The position numbers and the translations under genes were made by a program. The notes under the pieces are model-generated. The model was not told the origin of the DNA. It saw nothing but the letters and a program-made list of their open reading frames with translations, and did no database searches. DNA of 64,000 bases. Source: Kalaharituber pfeilii. Its lineage: Eukaryota; Ascomycota; Pezizomycetes; Pezizales; Pezizaceae. This document shows positions 1 through 11,902 of this stretch, in pieces. The stretch lies in contig WHUZ01000066.1 in NCBI GenBank assembly GCA_015179045.1, forward strand, positions 124,001 to 188,000, in the 5' to 3' direction. Within the stretch, counting starts at the first letter, position 1. Every line of letters begins with the position of its first letter.

Positions 1-57
1 TCGCCATAGCCCCTAGGGCGGCACGCGAGTAATGATATAAAAAAAAAAAAAAAAAAA
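1..57 (+). mobile_element. Tail-1 retroposon 3' end, cut by window edge
   Basis: The window opens with the tail-1 hairpin (GCCATAGCCCCTAGGGCGGC), then GCGAGTAATGATAT and an A run. It is the 3' end of a retroposon copy whose 5' part lies outside the window. Confidence 0.75.
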
Positions 58-847
58 TCACAATCACTATAAAACATGTGGCTGAGCATAACGAAACTTG
101 AATAGTGGTTGGAGCTGTTGCGATTTCTAGGCTAAATTTAATGAATATATTTGGAATGCTAGTATTCATAGTTCAGGAAAGTCGGAAACTCGAGGCCTTC
201 GAGGGCAAAGGAAGGTAATTGTCTGTCCAGTAGCAACACGATCGACTCTGCTTTGTGGAGGGTGGTGGCAGGTACGTAATCGAGAACTTGGAAATGCTTG
301 AGGTAATCGGATTAGTTGAAACAAGAACGTGAAGGATATTCGGAACTGAGCCCAAATATCCCCACTGGACTGGACTCCTGAGGTATTTGTTCTACCCGTT
401 GCGTAGAACGGCGGTTTGTGTCGTGACAATGGAGCAAGAAGGATTCTCGTTGGTCCGATTTTTGATACCCTCTTCCCATTGTTTTGGATAAAATGTAACC
501 AGAAAAGCTACCATGTTCGTTTAAAGTATTCCTGACCGTAGTTGCTGGCCGACTGGAGGAAGAGGTGGGGACGTGACTGTTGCGATTGGGTGACAAGCAA
601 GTGGACGCTTTAAGTTGAGGCTGCTCAAAGAAAAAGTAGGTAGGTAAACACAAGTGCAGGAGGAATGCAGCTGTGTTTTGCCCCGGTAAGTGTAAAGGAA
701 CGTTGTCGTTGGGACAGGATTCCCATGATGCCTTAAAGTAAAGCACAGGCTTGCACTTTCAGCTCGAATGTTGGAACTTGTGATGAATGTAACAGCGTTC
801 GTCGTGGGGGACTCCAGCATTGTTGAACCTGTATTTCCTTAGGAATG
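58..847. other. No recognised gene
   Basis: Minus-strand reading frames up to about 144 codons are open here, but their composition is low-complexity and I see no domain, splice signal or start context that supports a gene. Confidence 0.4.
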
Positions 848-861
848 ATAAGCATCGTGGT

Positions 862-927
862 GCCCTGCCTTGGCGAACAGCTGCATGCGGGGCCACGTGA
901 AATAAAAAAAAAAAAAAAAAAAAAAAA
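862..927 (+). mobile_element. Tail-2 micro-retroposon with 14-bp TSD
   Basis: The core starts GCCCTGCC, runs through GGCGAACAGCTGCATGCGGG to CACGTGA and ends in about 27 A. It lies exactly between two copies of ATAAGCATCGTGGT (848-861 and 928-941). The non-A part is only about 40 bp and carries no coding sequence, so it is a complete insertion and not a degraded longer element. Confidence 0.9.
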
Positions 928-941
928 ATAAGCATCGTGGT

Positions 942-2169
942 ACAGGCGGTTGCATGCAGATATATTAATCACGTTTGCTGGGCGATATGCTAAGTAAAGC
1001 CCAACGTACCTCGTTACTCAAACGTTCTATCCGTTAACAGTAGTCAGAACCCAAAGGGCGCGGAAACCTTTTGTGAAACGTGAAGTTTGATGTTTGTGCG
1101 CACAATCTCCCCAGCTACTGGCCTTAGGTACGATGCACAAGCGTTCTTGGACGCATTGAGACCGTTGTACATAGATGCTTCGAACCGCAAATGCGCATGC
1201 ACCCTGCCCTTCCTCCTCCCTGCCCGCCTTTAGACCTATGTTGAAATAGGCAACGACTCTCACAATTGCATCTTGTCCATCCTTGGTCTTTATGCGTCCC
1301 CGGTGTATCTCGTGAAGGTGGAAACGTCCATGCTATGCAACAAAGCCTTTCTCGCATCGGCCATGTGCAAGGACTTGCCGTAGTTTCAAGACTAGTAGAT
1401 TTCCGAATTGTTTGTTCAAAGTTTGGTGTCTTTGCGACGATAAGGTTGTTCAATATCCCCTTGGCGTAAGCCAGTGTTTGCGGAGCGAGGTAGGCGTATT
1501 CTGAGTTGAAAATGGGACGTTTTCCACTTCCGGTTCTGGAGAAGCGTTAGCAGTAGGCATTTTACCTCAACTGTTGAATGTGCAATAACCCCATACAAGA
1601 CCGGCTGGGTTGAGCATGGCTGAAGGTCCTGTCCTCTTTTTAACTCTCACGAAATAATGCTTGTCGAAATAGTCGCATGCTCTATTTGCCCCTATATAGA
1701 AGGCCTGAATGCCTGGACAGTATCTGATTCTGCAACCCGAAGAACGGTCCGTCAGGCATCTTGGCACAAACAGAAGAGGAAATCGGGGAGATATCGTACA
1801 CTACAGTTAAACGGTCACCAAAAGGCGGATAGGAGGCTCTATGTGGACGGGGAATTAGCCCCGCGTTGAAAGGGCTGTGCCTGTTCGGTTGCTGGGATTT
1901 ACCGGTGGAGGAGCGGCTGCACCCAGCGCCACCCCTGGGAGGGTCAATCGAGGAAGGCAGGGGATCGAGCAGATTGGAGGTAATGGCACCTGGATACGGA
2001 AGGGAATTATGGTAAACATATGGTGCCTTTGGGGAAGGGTGGAACAGAGGGAGGAACATACCACTGGCGGTGCCGGCATGCCAGGTTGCAGTCGCCATGG
2101 GCGTTGTGGGAGCTGAGTCAGCGTCCGGCATCGGAGAATGGGGAAGGGGGACTGGGTCCACATCATTGC
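942..2169. other. No recognised gene
   Basis: Only short or antisense-like frames are open. A minus-strand frame of 159 codons (1682-2161) is Pro/Ser-rich without a recognisable domain, and I do not call it. Confidence 0.35.
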
Positions 2170-2575
2170 TTAAACGAATGCTACGTCAAGCTCCTCCGCC
2201 TGCTGCTTCCACCTTGGACTCGCCCATCCATCCTCCCCATAAATGCGACTCTTCGCTCCTCCTCTCCTCAGTCCGCACTTCTCACTTTGTCTCAGCTCGC
2301 CAAGCATCTCCTCCAGGCCCCGCAACCGCAGCAGCAGCTACTTTTCTGTTTCCTCCGTGTCTGCATGCAGCCGCCACCGTCTGCCTCCCTCTCGCCGGGC
2401 TCTCCATTTCGTCTACCACCTCCCGCAAGCTCCGTTTGCGGAAGTCATGCCTCGCAGCACTCTCAATCTCCGCGCTGAATCTGAGGTGAGCAACTCCCTC
2501 CCTTCCCCGACTCTGCTACCTTTGTAAAACTTGACTTAACGCATACCCTACTGTCCTCGCCAGAACTAGGGACCT
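2170..2575 (+). promoter_or_regulatory. Possible fungal promoter with first exon remnant
   Basis: A TAAAT-like box near 2240 is followed by a long pyrimidine-rich tract (CTCCTCCTCTCCTC...), the usual look of an ascomycete core promoter. An ATG at 2448 opens a short frame ending in GAG at 2486, followed by a GTGAGC donor. A plausible acceptor lies near 2573, but the joined frame meets a stop. I read this as the 5' end of a gene that was truncated or has decayed. It could also be chance composition. Confidence 0.3.
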
Positions 2576-4115
2576 TTTAGTGTTGCCCAATGACATCGCT
2601 TTCCCCGCCGCAAAGGGATATAAGGTCTCGCTTCCACAGCAGAGTGCTTTGTCAGCTGCTGGGCCGCAAAACCTACCCCGCTTCTCAGGCGTAGAACCTG
2701 AACCTTCTCGTCATACAACGTTGTACCAATTGTCCTGGCGTTTCCATTGACTCCTTCCCTGACCGGGACAAACCTTTTACACTATACCTATTGACTCTCT
2801 CACGCCTAATGAGGTTAGCAATTCCCAAGCTAGTCTTTTCTCTTCTCACGAGTTTAACATTACCTCAGTAACCCCCCACCCCCGCTCCCCGCCAAGCATC
2901 CCATCTCCACAATACCATCCCGCAATTCCGTCCCACCCCAACGCAGGCACAATATCCTATCAACCATTCAACATCCGGGGTTCCACCTCAGTGCACTTTA
3001 GAAACGACTCGGCTGCCCCTTTTGCATCCCATCGCCACCACACCGTACCCATTGTTCTTTTTCGTTCGAAAAATCTAAAACGGTGCTGACGATTTCTGCA
3101 AGATTGTGCGCATGTCACCGAAAGCGGATGATTTGGGACCCTGTTTTTTTTCCTAATATCATTACTGGCATGCAGTCCTATGGGCTATGGAGAGATTGGC
3201 TTCATGGGAAACTAAGGAAATAACACAGATAAAACAGATGAGTAAAATAAAGCCATGCCCCCCGTCGCAGATTCAATTCCCGCCACTCGGCGGGAGTTCG
3301 CTATCATCTCTCCATCCACTCCATCACTTCCAGTAGTGGATCTCCATTCCCCTCCCTCGCCTTTGGAGGGTGTTGGGACTTGACTTAGATGTCATTGTAA
3401 GTCTTACCTTAAGAAGAAGCGTACAGGGACATGATGCTAATAGGGATTTATATTCAGTGATGGATGTATTATGCCCAGCTGCTTGCCCAAGCCCATGTAG
3501 TATATACAGCATCATACAGTCAGATTTTTTTTTAAAAAAATCTCATTACTCGTACACCCCCGATGGGCAAGGACGCATACATTCCGGTTACGCAAAAACC
3601 ATAGCGGCAAAGGAAGAGATAGTGGTGCTGTTCTTGGCTTTGGGACGACACACTTAGCATTCAACTAATCGGAAGTATTAAGTCAAATAAACGCTTACAA
3701 ACTGGACGAAACTGGGGGTGCCAACTGGCGATTAGTATTGGGAGACCTAAGTCCAGATGGGGAACATAGATTAGATTCTGTGAAAAGGGCATATGATTGT
3801 TAAGTATTCAAATTGTGAAGGTATGTGAATCCAAATTCTGCAAAAATAGCGTACTAAAGGGTTGTAGTAGAAACGACTGTTCAGGTTGTTAGCCTCCTCC
3901 TATCCCAACCGTCACTGAGCTGGCTCCGGGGAAACGACTGGAACATTGCTGTCCATACAGAATTCGGCAGAACCCTGCTCCCCAAGAGACTGGAGTCGGT
4001 GACTTAGAGACGAGGTCCACGACTCCACGAGCTCTCCATCTAAGACCTTGAGGATACAGGTGAATATTGACATTTTCCTGAACCAAGAAAGATCTAATTT
4101 AAGTCTTGGATTTTA
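2576..4115. other. No gene; two decayed tail-1 copies
   Basis: Minus-strand tail-1 copies are recognisable at about 3143-3197 (CATTACTGGCATGC...CCTATGGGCTATGG) and about 3525-3580 (CATTACTCGTACACC...). Both are degenerate and lack clear TSDs. Nothing else is recognisable. Confidence 0.45.
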
Positions 4116-4336
4116 CAGTCGAACCTCTCTTGTATTGGATAGGGCCAAAACCGGCGAACTTTTGTCCCATAAGACAACCTATCCAATGATCACCATCGCC
4201 CCAGTTGGATTCCGCAGGAATGTTGATCCAATAAGACAGGGGTTTTTTTTTTTCTAATATATCTTTCCTCGTGTGCCGCCCTATGGGCTATGACGATGAA
4301 TAAGACAGGGGTCCAATATAGCAGGATCCTCGACTG
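4116..4336 (+). mobile_element. Small pogo/Tc1-like MITE, TA target
   Basis: Imperfect terminal inverted repeats start CAGTCGAACCTC on the left and, read inward from the right, CAGTCGAGGATC; both continue to ATTGGA. A TA dinucleotide flanks each end (4114-4115 and 4337-4338). The CAGTC terminus and TA duplication fit non-autonomous pogo-type elements. The element is about 150 bp once the nested tail-1 insertion is removed. Confidence 0.65.
4244..4298 (-). mobile_element. Tail-1 micro-retroposon nested in MITE, 14-bp TSD
   Basis: Read on the minus strand it starts CATCGTCATAGCCC, passes the tail-1 hairpin and ends in a short A tail. AATAAGACAGGGGT flanks it exactly (4230-4243 and 4299-4312). 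It interrupts the CAGTC-ended MITE and is therefore younger than it. Confidence 0.88.
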
Positions 4337-4338
4337 TA

Positions 4339-6035
4339 CTCCCCACTGAGGAAATAGTTCAATGTTCCTGGAGTCGGAGTGGGAGAGCTCGAGTCTCCAA
4401 ATCCGTCAGTTCTCTGCACATGTTGTATTCCTATCAGAGAGAATATATATTCATTGAATAGGTTGACGTCCTCACACACTCGAACAATTCCATATACATG
4501 GACTTTCCAAACAATTCAATTGAGTGGATTCTAACGCCGCAAAAAAAAGATGTTTAAAACAAGTAGCGGAACTTACTTGGGGTATGGAATTGGGAAGTAG
4601 CAAGTGCATGCTTCCGGCGAGGTTGTATGGGAGTCAAAACCAGATTGTGTAAATAACGAATATATTCAACCGCATCTGAAGAGATCCAGAGTAAAGGTTT
4701 TTTCTCTTCTTTTTTTTCATATTAAAAAAAATGTGATTCCTGGGATACCCTCCGGCCTCCCGACGGCTATGATGAGATTAGTCATAAAGGAGATAATAAG
4801 AGGAAACATGATTTCAAAAGCAAAAATTACGATACCGAAACGGCGCTTCAAAGCCTGAAATTCCATCACCGTCGCCAACGGAATATCGAAAATCCGCAAG
4901 GCATCTTTCCGCTCATATATCCGAGGCACCGCTCAGCCTACCATAGAATTTCCGCAAATGTTACTGGTAATTGGAAGGAACTGTCACATGGAGGGATTTC
5001 TACTCTAGATAAAGATGTCACAATAGGCAAGCATGAAGTGGTATCCAACACACCCATGCGGCACTCCCGGTGGTCTAGTCGGCGGCGCAGTATCGTTCAA
5101 ACCCTTCTATCGACACTTGGTTCAGACCCAAGAAAAGAAAAACTTACCATTAAAGTTACTTACGACCGGCGGATGCTTCCTCAGATACTAGACAACCAAT
5201 CAGATCTGGTCCCATGTCCACGAAGTAGGGATTGCTATCACAATAACTGAAACAAGGCTGGTAGGTGTAATCTCAACGGTCTTGGGCGAGTTTCTTACTC
5301 TTGTCAACCTTCGACTTACATTTGCCTCTACTATATACAGTATCAGGAGTACATAACGGCGACTATGTGCCCTTCTCTTGTCTCTGAAAACCCTTCTGGA
5401 TATTTCTCCGACGACGATTCTCATCGGTCCGTCAATTATCTGGCATTTCTCCTCCGGGGTCATTGTATCTTACCTTTCTACAAACTCCTATTGTCCCGAC
5501 GAGTGTTTTCTAATGGTCCGGAACACATAATTGGGATCAAAATCCGCTCCTCCCTCACCAAGATAGAAAGGATACTCTCGCCTACTCGCTTTTTAAGAGG
5601 CTGGCAGCTGAGCCCTACGCTCTGAACCTTTTGATTCTCCGTACCGTGGAGCAGCTTGATACATCACAAGAGAAGTACATTATGTTATGGAATGGGTCCC
5701 TTCTCCTACACGAAGTGTACGCCAACAACACCTGGTTTCTTACATTATAGTATTGGGTCAGCTCCTTCAACGGTTTGGAACGCCTGTTAAGCTCGACACC
5801 GCGTATAGATGAACGCATTATTCATAATTCCATTACTGCCCACACACACCAGAACGTGTTCCAATTGTTTTACCCCAGGTCGGTTGCAAGACCACTTTCC
5901 TATCGTGTGTGAACGAGCCCTAATGCCACTGGTATCGTGTTTTGAAGAGATATTCCAACTAGTCCAGATCATCTCGAGACACCGATAAAGTCTCTATATG
6001 CCCTGCAGCTGTTACTGGATCTTAGGGACATGAAT
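4339..6035. other. No recognised gene
   Basis: Short frames occur on both strands with no recognisable domains, conserved splice signals or repeats. A tRNA-like fragment near 5070 was examined and rejected. Confidence 0.35.
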
Positions 6036-6048
6036 TAGCTAGAGGGAA

Positions 6049-6096
6049 TTTTTTTTTTTCATTATTAATCGCTTGCCGCCCTGGGGGCTATGGCGA
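6049..6096 (-). mobile_element. Tail-1 micro-retroposon, 13-bp TSD
   Basis: On the minus strand it starts TCGCCATAGCCC, continues with the tail-1 hairpin and TTAATAATG, and ends in A(n). The exact direct repeat TAGCTAGAGGGAA flanks it (6036-6048 and 6097-6109). Confidence 0.9.
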
Positions 6097-6439
6097 TAGC
6101 TAGAGGGAACGGAAAAGCTGTTCGCAGGTGAACAGAACAGGCTCCTCCTCCAATAGATGAATTGAACAGCGATCCAAAGTTTTTGGTGCCTTGCCTATTG
6201 GACTCGCTAGTGCCGCTAGCTCGGAGGAAAGTACGTTAGGGAAACACCACACCCCAGGCCTTTAAAGAGACTGGGTTAGAAATTTTCATCCCAGAGATCC
6301 ACCACCGACAGCAAGGAATCCCTTGACTATCCTTTGTATAATGAGAGACTTTCCCTCAATCAACAGCAGAGGGACAAGATCCGAGGCTAGTTTCGGCCTG
6401 TCGGTCATACGCATTGTACAGCATCCTGATGATTTCGGC

Positions 6440-6690
6440 GCAATGAGCTTCAGACCGGTAGCCACTTTCAAGCTTCCATATAAGGTGCAATGTACCTGTG
6501 GAGAAGCGTAGAATGCTGAGCATGTGGTGTTCAGCTGCGCTGAGCTGGAGCGGCCACAGAAGAAGGATAAAGGCGGGGCGCAAGTCACCTGGCAGTGCTG
6601 GGAAGACTTGGAGAAGAAAGGGTGGAGGCAGGAGGAGTAGCAGGCAACCCCGTCGAGGTATGGTTCGCCGGCCCCGAGCTGGGCTAGCCG
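6440..6690 (+). pseudogene. LINE ORF2 C-terminal zinc-knuckle relic
   Basis: One frame reads VQCTCGEA, a stop, then NAEHVVFSCAELERP. This matches the C-x-C-G...H-x4-C knuckle that ends ORF2 of RNase H-bearing fungal non-LTR retrotransposons, and the same motif occurs at 54.9 kb and 63.1 kb. At least two in-frame stops make it a relic. Its 5' and 3' boundaries are not visible. Confidence 0.5.
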
Positions 6691-7571
6691 AAGGCCTGAG
6701 AGTACGTTAGATACAGTCGCAAACCCACCATGGAGCTGTGGGGAGTCTTGGCGTTCCAAGATGCTACGGTGGACGAACATAACCTGAAGCATGGGGGGAA
6801 GGTAATTACAGAAAAAGGAAGCGGTACTGGGAGGTTAAGGGTATTTCTTGAGGTAGCCGAGCAGGAACCTGGGAAGAGAATGATCCTCGCTACATGGCCA
6901 AGTGAGTTCAATAGATAATGGCCATCCTTCGAGCTTGCTCTTGTACTTCCCCCTATACTACTTTTCCTCCCACAATACCCAATCATCTACGTAGGATAGA
7001 TAGGTAGTTGCTTCAACTTGGCCCGGGTATATGGGTCCCTGCCACAGGCTGGTAGCCTCTATGCGGGGTTACGTGACCCAAAAAGGAAGAAAAAACAAAA
7101 AACAAGAGTTCCACATAGTGAACATTCCCCAGAAACAGCAGGGAATTCCTTTGATTTAACTGCTTAAGGTACAAAAAGCTAAAAGCAATATTGTGAAGGG
7201 TCAAAAGGGCCCAGAGTTCAGGAGGAATGGAAAGAATAATAAACACAAAACGGAGGTTTCAATTATGAAAGAAGAGACAGTCTCTGGTGGATGCAGTGTA
7301 TTTACGTGGCGTTGTTAGTACGAAGGGGCTCTAATAGAAGTCGCATCAATATTCAGTGCGCATGTACAACCACAAATAACGCACACATATCCTATTCATC
7401 TTTATATCTTCTTTACACGTCAATTCACCCTGGAACATTGTACTGACATAAGAAGCATATCTTTGGCCATTTCCTCTAAATCTGAGTTGGAGTCTGCATC
7501 TGAATCAAGAACCATGAGCATTATGATAGCTTTTACATTGCTCCTGAGCTCTTGCTACATTACAGCTCTTT
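6691..7571. other. No gene; decayed tail-2 copy
   Basis: A degenerate tail-2 sequence is visible at about 7030-7105 (TCCCTGCCACAGG...GGGGTTACGTGA followed by an A-rich stretch). No TSD could be fixed. A 62-codon plus frame (6730-6918) has no recognised homology. Confidence 0.4.
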
Positions 7572-7585
7572 GACTTAGATGGGGT

Positions 7586-7647
7586 GCCCTGCCATGGCGA
7601 ACAGCTACAAGCGGGGTCACGTGAAAAAAAAAAAAAAAAAAAAAAAA
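7586..7647 (+). mobile_element. Tail-2 micro-retroposon, 14-bp TSD
   Basis: It starts GCCCTGCCATGGCGAAC, ends GGTCACGTG and about 25 A, and lies between exact copies of GACTTAGATGGGGT (7572-7585 and 7648-7661). It has the same 5' endpoint as the copy at 862. Confidence 0.92.
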
Positions 7648-7750
7648 GACTTAGATGGGGTACCGCATGTAAAGTTGATATGCATATATTGCGGTGATGT
7701 GTAGGGCATTTAGTTGTGGTAATTCATATTTTACTTACTACTTAATAAAT

Positions 7751-8375
7751 GAGAAAACCTTTTTTTTTTCCCTGTTTTCATGACGCCACTGAGATTTTTC
7801 CCCTGTTCAAGTTTCGGATGATCAACTAATACTATTTTATTTAGTCTATTCATGATATTACATATCTTCACACTTCAATGCAATAAGCATTGATTTTAGT
7901 GAGATATGCGACTATTGAACTTCAATGTAGTCGCATATTGAAATTTAATACAATATGTCTTGTCGCATATTGTATATCTAGTTGCATATTTTATGTATAC
8001 TCTGGTCATATATTTTATATTCTAGTCGCATATTTCATTTCAAGTTCATAATATGAGAATATTACATAGAACTACAATATTAAATAAAGTTCTTATTTCT
8101 TAATTGCATTATTGAAGTTCAATATAATATTCTGATAGCATATTCTATTGCGAACTTGAAAAAAAGTATGTGACTAAAAATTATATATTGAATATACAAC
8201 TATGTTGAAGGTTCAATGGTTGCATATTTCACTATAAATGAGTAGAATTAAGGATTTATTGCATTGGCGTACAAGGCTATGTAATATTATGAATAGACTA
8301 AATAATATAGTATTAGTTGATCATCCGAAACTTGAACAGGGGAAAAATCTCAGTGGCGTCATGAAAGGTTTTCTC
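7751..8375. mobile_element. AT-rich element with ~95-bp inverted termini
   Basis: The left end (GAGAAAACC...ATGACGCCACTGAGATTTTT...CAAGTTTCGGATGATC...) is matched in inverted orientation at 8280-8375, with one indel in a T tract. The interior is very AT-rich and repeats GCATATT-like units. No coding sequence and no clear target duplication are seen. It is a non-autonomous DNA element of unassigned superfamily. Confidence 0.7.
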
Positions 8376-8468
8376 CCATTCTCAATCATTCGGTGACAAC
8401 CACTAATGTTTGGTCTCAGCAGGAAAGCCAATTAATAATGGAAACCAAAGACAAACAGGCCGAGCGTC

Positions 8469-8482
8469 TGGTTACGAGACTA
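8469..8482 (-). repeat. 14-bp micro-insertion motif, TSD uncertain
   Basis: TGGTTACGAGACTA is the reverse complement of the TAGTCTCGTAACCA motif found between direct repeats elsewhere. The flanks here (GGCCGAGCG and GGCAAGGGA) are only weakly similar. Confidence 0.45.
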
Positions 8483-8670
8483 GGCAAGGGATACAAAAAC
8501 AAAGGAGAAACGGAAATGTAAGTAATACTGTATTCTGGTTACCTCACGTATGCCAGGTATTTGTTCGAGAATTGTTGACAAAGGTGGGATTCAAGGGACT
8601 GCGAAAGAGACTGACGAAGACCACACAAAATTCTATGTGCGTCAAAACACTTGGGGTAACCAGATCACTA

Positions 8671-10567
8671 ACGTGCCCGAACTGGTAACGATCTGCCCCC
8701 CTGTAACGATCCATTCTCTTGGCACTCCTCGTCATACATTCCTCGCTCTACTACGTATTTTGGATATATTGCAACTATAGAAATTGCTTAACATTATACC
8801 AATTTGATATCGCTGAATCAGAATTTCCTATCATAATGAGGAAAAAATCAAAATTCCAATATTTACAACTAAATTTATCATTATTCACCTAATTTCAAGT
8901 TGAGTCCTCCCTGTATATAGCATAGCTCAACATCCTCGAAATCAGAAAAATAATATAGAAAACTAGTAATTCTCATCCATCTAGGGCTGGTCTTTTTATT
9001 AGAAGTCAACAATTGCATATACAGATCATGTGGGATGCAGTGCACCTTCAATTGTATAGAAGTAGTTTATGTTCCTGAGCTAATCTCCATACCTTGATCT
9101 GACCTTCAGTGTTCCTAGACTCCTCAAGTGATTCAGGAATACCGGGACTTGAAGTAGTAGTAGTTGAAGCACTAGGGGTGGTAACAGTAACTCCTTCTGA
9201 GGTGTCAGGTATGACAGAAGAGACCTGTGGCTCAAATCTGCTGCTGGAACCTTCTTCTACCCACCCCCCCTTCTAGTATTCAGATCCTCCTATCTCATGA
9301 ACTAAAGATCTTTCTCAGCCCTAGTCTCACATGTGAGTTCCTCCATAGTGTCTTTTTGTAGGTTGCTCAGCTGCAGCCATCTCTCTCTATTTTCGTTCTT
9401 CTTTTGCCTTACTTTCCCTCTGTCATAGGTCACCTCGAGTGGCCGATAGAGCGTATATACGACGCATGCGAAATGCGACAGCAAATATATGGGCGTATTG
9501 CTAAATGAGCTATGTAGAGGACTAGTAAACGTCACTAGTCAAGTGTTTTTTCACTGATCTGGTGGGATACGGACCATGCGGTTCTCTGCGCCCAAGACGC
9601 CCAAGACGTTATATTCACTCACTTCCTCCTATGCCGCCTCGAGCTGAAGTTAAAGCAATACTGGAAATAGAAGGAAAAAGATAGTAGGAGATGTCGAAAA
9701 GGAAACAGAGAGCACCAGCGAAGGTCAGAAAGGAGGAAGAGAAACTCCGGAAGGTGCGAAAATAGTTTAGGATAAGAAAGAAGCCGCTGATATGCAGAGT
9801 AGTTAGCAGCGATGGAGCAAGAAAGTAAGGCAAAAGAGGAACGAAAACAGAGAGAGATGGCTGCAGCTGAACAAGCTACAAAAAGACACTATGGAGGAAC
9901 TCACATGCAAGGCTGGGGCTGGGAAAGATCTTTAGTTCATGAGATAGGAGGGTCTGAATACTGGAGGGGGGGGTGGGTAGAAGAAGGTTCCAGCAGCAGA
10001 TTTGAGCCACAGGTCTCTTCTGTCATACCTGACACCTCAGAAGGACTTACTGTTACCACCCCTAGTGCTTCAACTACTACTACTTCAAGTCCCGGTATTC
10101 CTGAATCACTTGAGGAGTCTAGGAACACTGAAGGTCAGATGAAGGTATGGAGATTAGCTCAGGAACATAAACTACTTCTATACAATTGAAGATGCACTGC
10201 ATCCCACATGATCTGTATATGCAATTGTTGACTTCTAATAAAAAGACCAGCCCTAGATGGATGAGAATTACTAGTTTTCTATATTATTTTTCTGATTTCG
10301 AGGATGTTGAGCTATGCTATATACAGGGAGGACTCAACTTGAAATTAGGTGAATAATGATAAATTTAGTTGTAAATATTGGAATTTTGATTTTTTCCTCA
10401 TTATAATAGCAAATTCTGATTCAGCGATATCAAATTGGTATATTGTTAAGCAATTTCTATAGTTGCAATATATCCAAATAAAAGTAGTAGAGTGAGGAAT
10501 GCATGACGAGGAGTGCCCAGAGAGTGGATCGTTACAGGGGGGCAGATCGTTACCACATCGGGCACGC
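8671..10567. mobile_element. Foldback-type element with two ~746-bp inverted arms
   Basis: Bases 8671-9416 and 9821-10567 are near-perfect inverted copies (a few percent differences by eye) around a spacer of about 404 bp. Both outer ends read (A/G)CGTGCCCGA inward and are flanked by TA. Each arm carries the same coding-like segment; in the right arm it is open from 9812 to 10189 and starts MEQESKAKEERKQREMAAAE, rich in Lys/Glu then Ser/Thr. The spacer has short basic Lys/Arg-rich frames with stops. I recognise no transposase. A transcript across it would form a long double-stranded RNA. Confidence 0.75.
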
Positions 10568-10685
10568 TATGTCATAAGTAGAATATTCATGCAAGGCAAG
10601 TGTCTTACACTAATGGGTGGTGCAACAGTGATTCGTGTGGGGCTGATGAACTCGAGGTTGCAACCAGACAGATCTGATCGGCATG

Positions 10686-10699
10686 TAGTCTCGTAACCA
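10686..10699 (+). repeat. 14-bp micro-insertion with 9-bp direct repeats
   Basis: TAGTCTCGTAACCA lies exactly between two copies of ATCGGCATG (10677-10685 and 10700-10708). With the cases at 13627 and 23265 this indicates that a 14-bp unit was inserted with target duplication. Confidence 0.75.
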
Positions 10700-10708
10700 A
10701 TCGGCATG

Positions 10709-11354
10709 GACAAGGCTAGCGCCCGGTGTCGAATACAGGCGGAGTTTCACCACGGGATACGAGCAGATATGCATAAGAGTCTTGCGCGAGGCTACAACAG
10801 CCTTGTTCCGAGACACACAATTGCATACCATTGACCAATCGGTCGACCTCACAACAAATGAAATGCATAGTAGCAGGAGCTGGTTCAAATAATATACAAT
10901 ACCCAGTATTTGTCGTTCGGCAACGAAGAGTGTGCAGCATCTTTCTACATTCTGCTTTCTTTGTATTTGTTTTTTTTTATACATCACAAGCAAGCGAGGA
11001 CAAACCTAGGGATGGTACTAGTCTCATAACCCGACGCTGACCGGGATAATACTATGTCGCACATCGTTCGGCTCCTTCACTCGAACGAGACACCAATCCT
11101 GCCGCGGCTATTGACATCATTTGAACGGTCTAGTAATGCTTTGTCTAATTGTATCTATATGGTGTCGGTCAGAACACTGAACAGATACTATAAGTAGAAT
11201 TGTCCTCTGGGTAATTACGACTAAGCTGTAGATGGATATCTTTGTGTGTAACGATGATATATAGGCAGCAAGACTGATCTCAAATCTAAGTCTCACACTG
11301 GCGAATCAACAGAAACATACAATTCTCGAGAGTGAAAATTCGTAAGATGTATAC
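10709..11354. other. Diverged upstream segment of a duplicated block
   Basis: No gene is seen. Around 11200-11300 the sequence resembles 28180-28290 (AGAATTGTCC, CTTTGTGTGTAA, GATC/TCAAATCTA in the same order), so the duplication that gave the two CorA genes probably reaches back to about here. Confidence 0.4.
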
Positions 11355-11745
11355 TGTATTTTATGGTGAAGCGGGTCACAAATTTTTACAGAATTGACAA
11401 TTAAATTTATTGCCCCTCGGCTCTTACTACCATATTGCTACTTTCTCCACTTGCTGAAGGTAGCTGAATGGTACGAGAGTGGGGTATTGGGGTTGGTGAG
11501 ACATGCGGGGTGGTAGTGGCCTGTGAGCTGAGGGTGGGTGGGGGCCAATGCGTAGGTTACCGAGAAGCCAGGAATTTTGACCATAAGCTTACCCAGAGTG
11601 TCTTCCAATTTTCTTAACCCAGGAAATATTCAACTCCGTAAGGGCAATGATCTAGCATAATTAGAGCATGCTGTGGGAGCTCCACATGTCTCACCAATCC
11701 CAATGCCCCACTCTCTGGCGAACAGCCGCATGCGTGGTCACGTGA

Positions 11746-11787
<42 letters not shown>

Positions 11788-11902
11788 GGAGAAAGTGGCA
11801 ATATGAAGGTATTAAGAGCCGAGGGGGAATAAATTTAATTGTCAATTCTGTAAAAATTTGTGACCCGCTTCTGCGTCGTGACCCGCTTCACCATAAAATA
11901 CA
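11355..11902. mobile_element. TIR element (~110-bp termini) with tail-2 insertion
   Basis: The left terminus CTGTATTTTATGGTGAAGCG and about 90 following bases recur inverted at the right end. The right copy has an extra ~15-bp internal duplication (GAAGCGGGTCAC repeated). A second stem (GAGAGTGGGG...GGTGAGACATG) lies further inside. A tail-2 copy at about 11717-11784, with about 45 A, interrupts the right arm, with no clear TSD. There is no coding sequence. Confidence 0.65.

Noticed and set aside
312..746. 144-codon minus-strand frame
   Set aside because: No recognisable domain, poor start context and low-complexity stretches.
5065..5110. tRNA-like GGTGGTCTAGTCGG...GTTCAAACCC
   Set aside because: A and B boxes are too close and no acceptor or anticodon stem can be formed.
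11018..11040. TAGTCTCATAACCC as another 14-bp micro-insertion
   Set aside because: The motif fits but flanks GGATGGTAC and GACGCTGAC are not direct repeats, so insertion is not supported.
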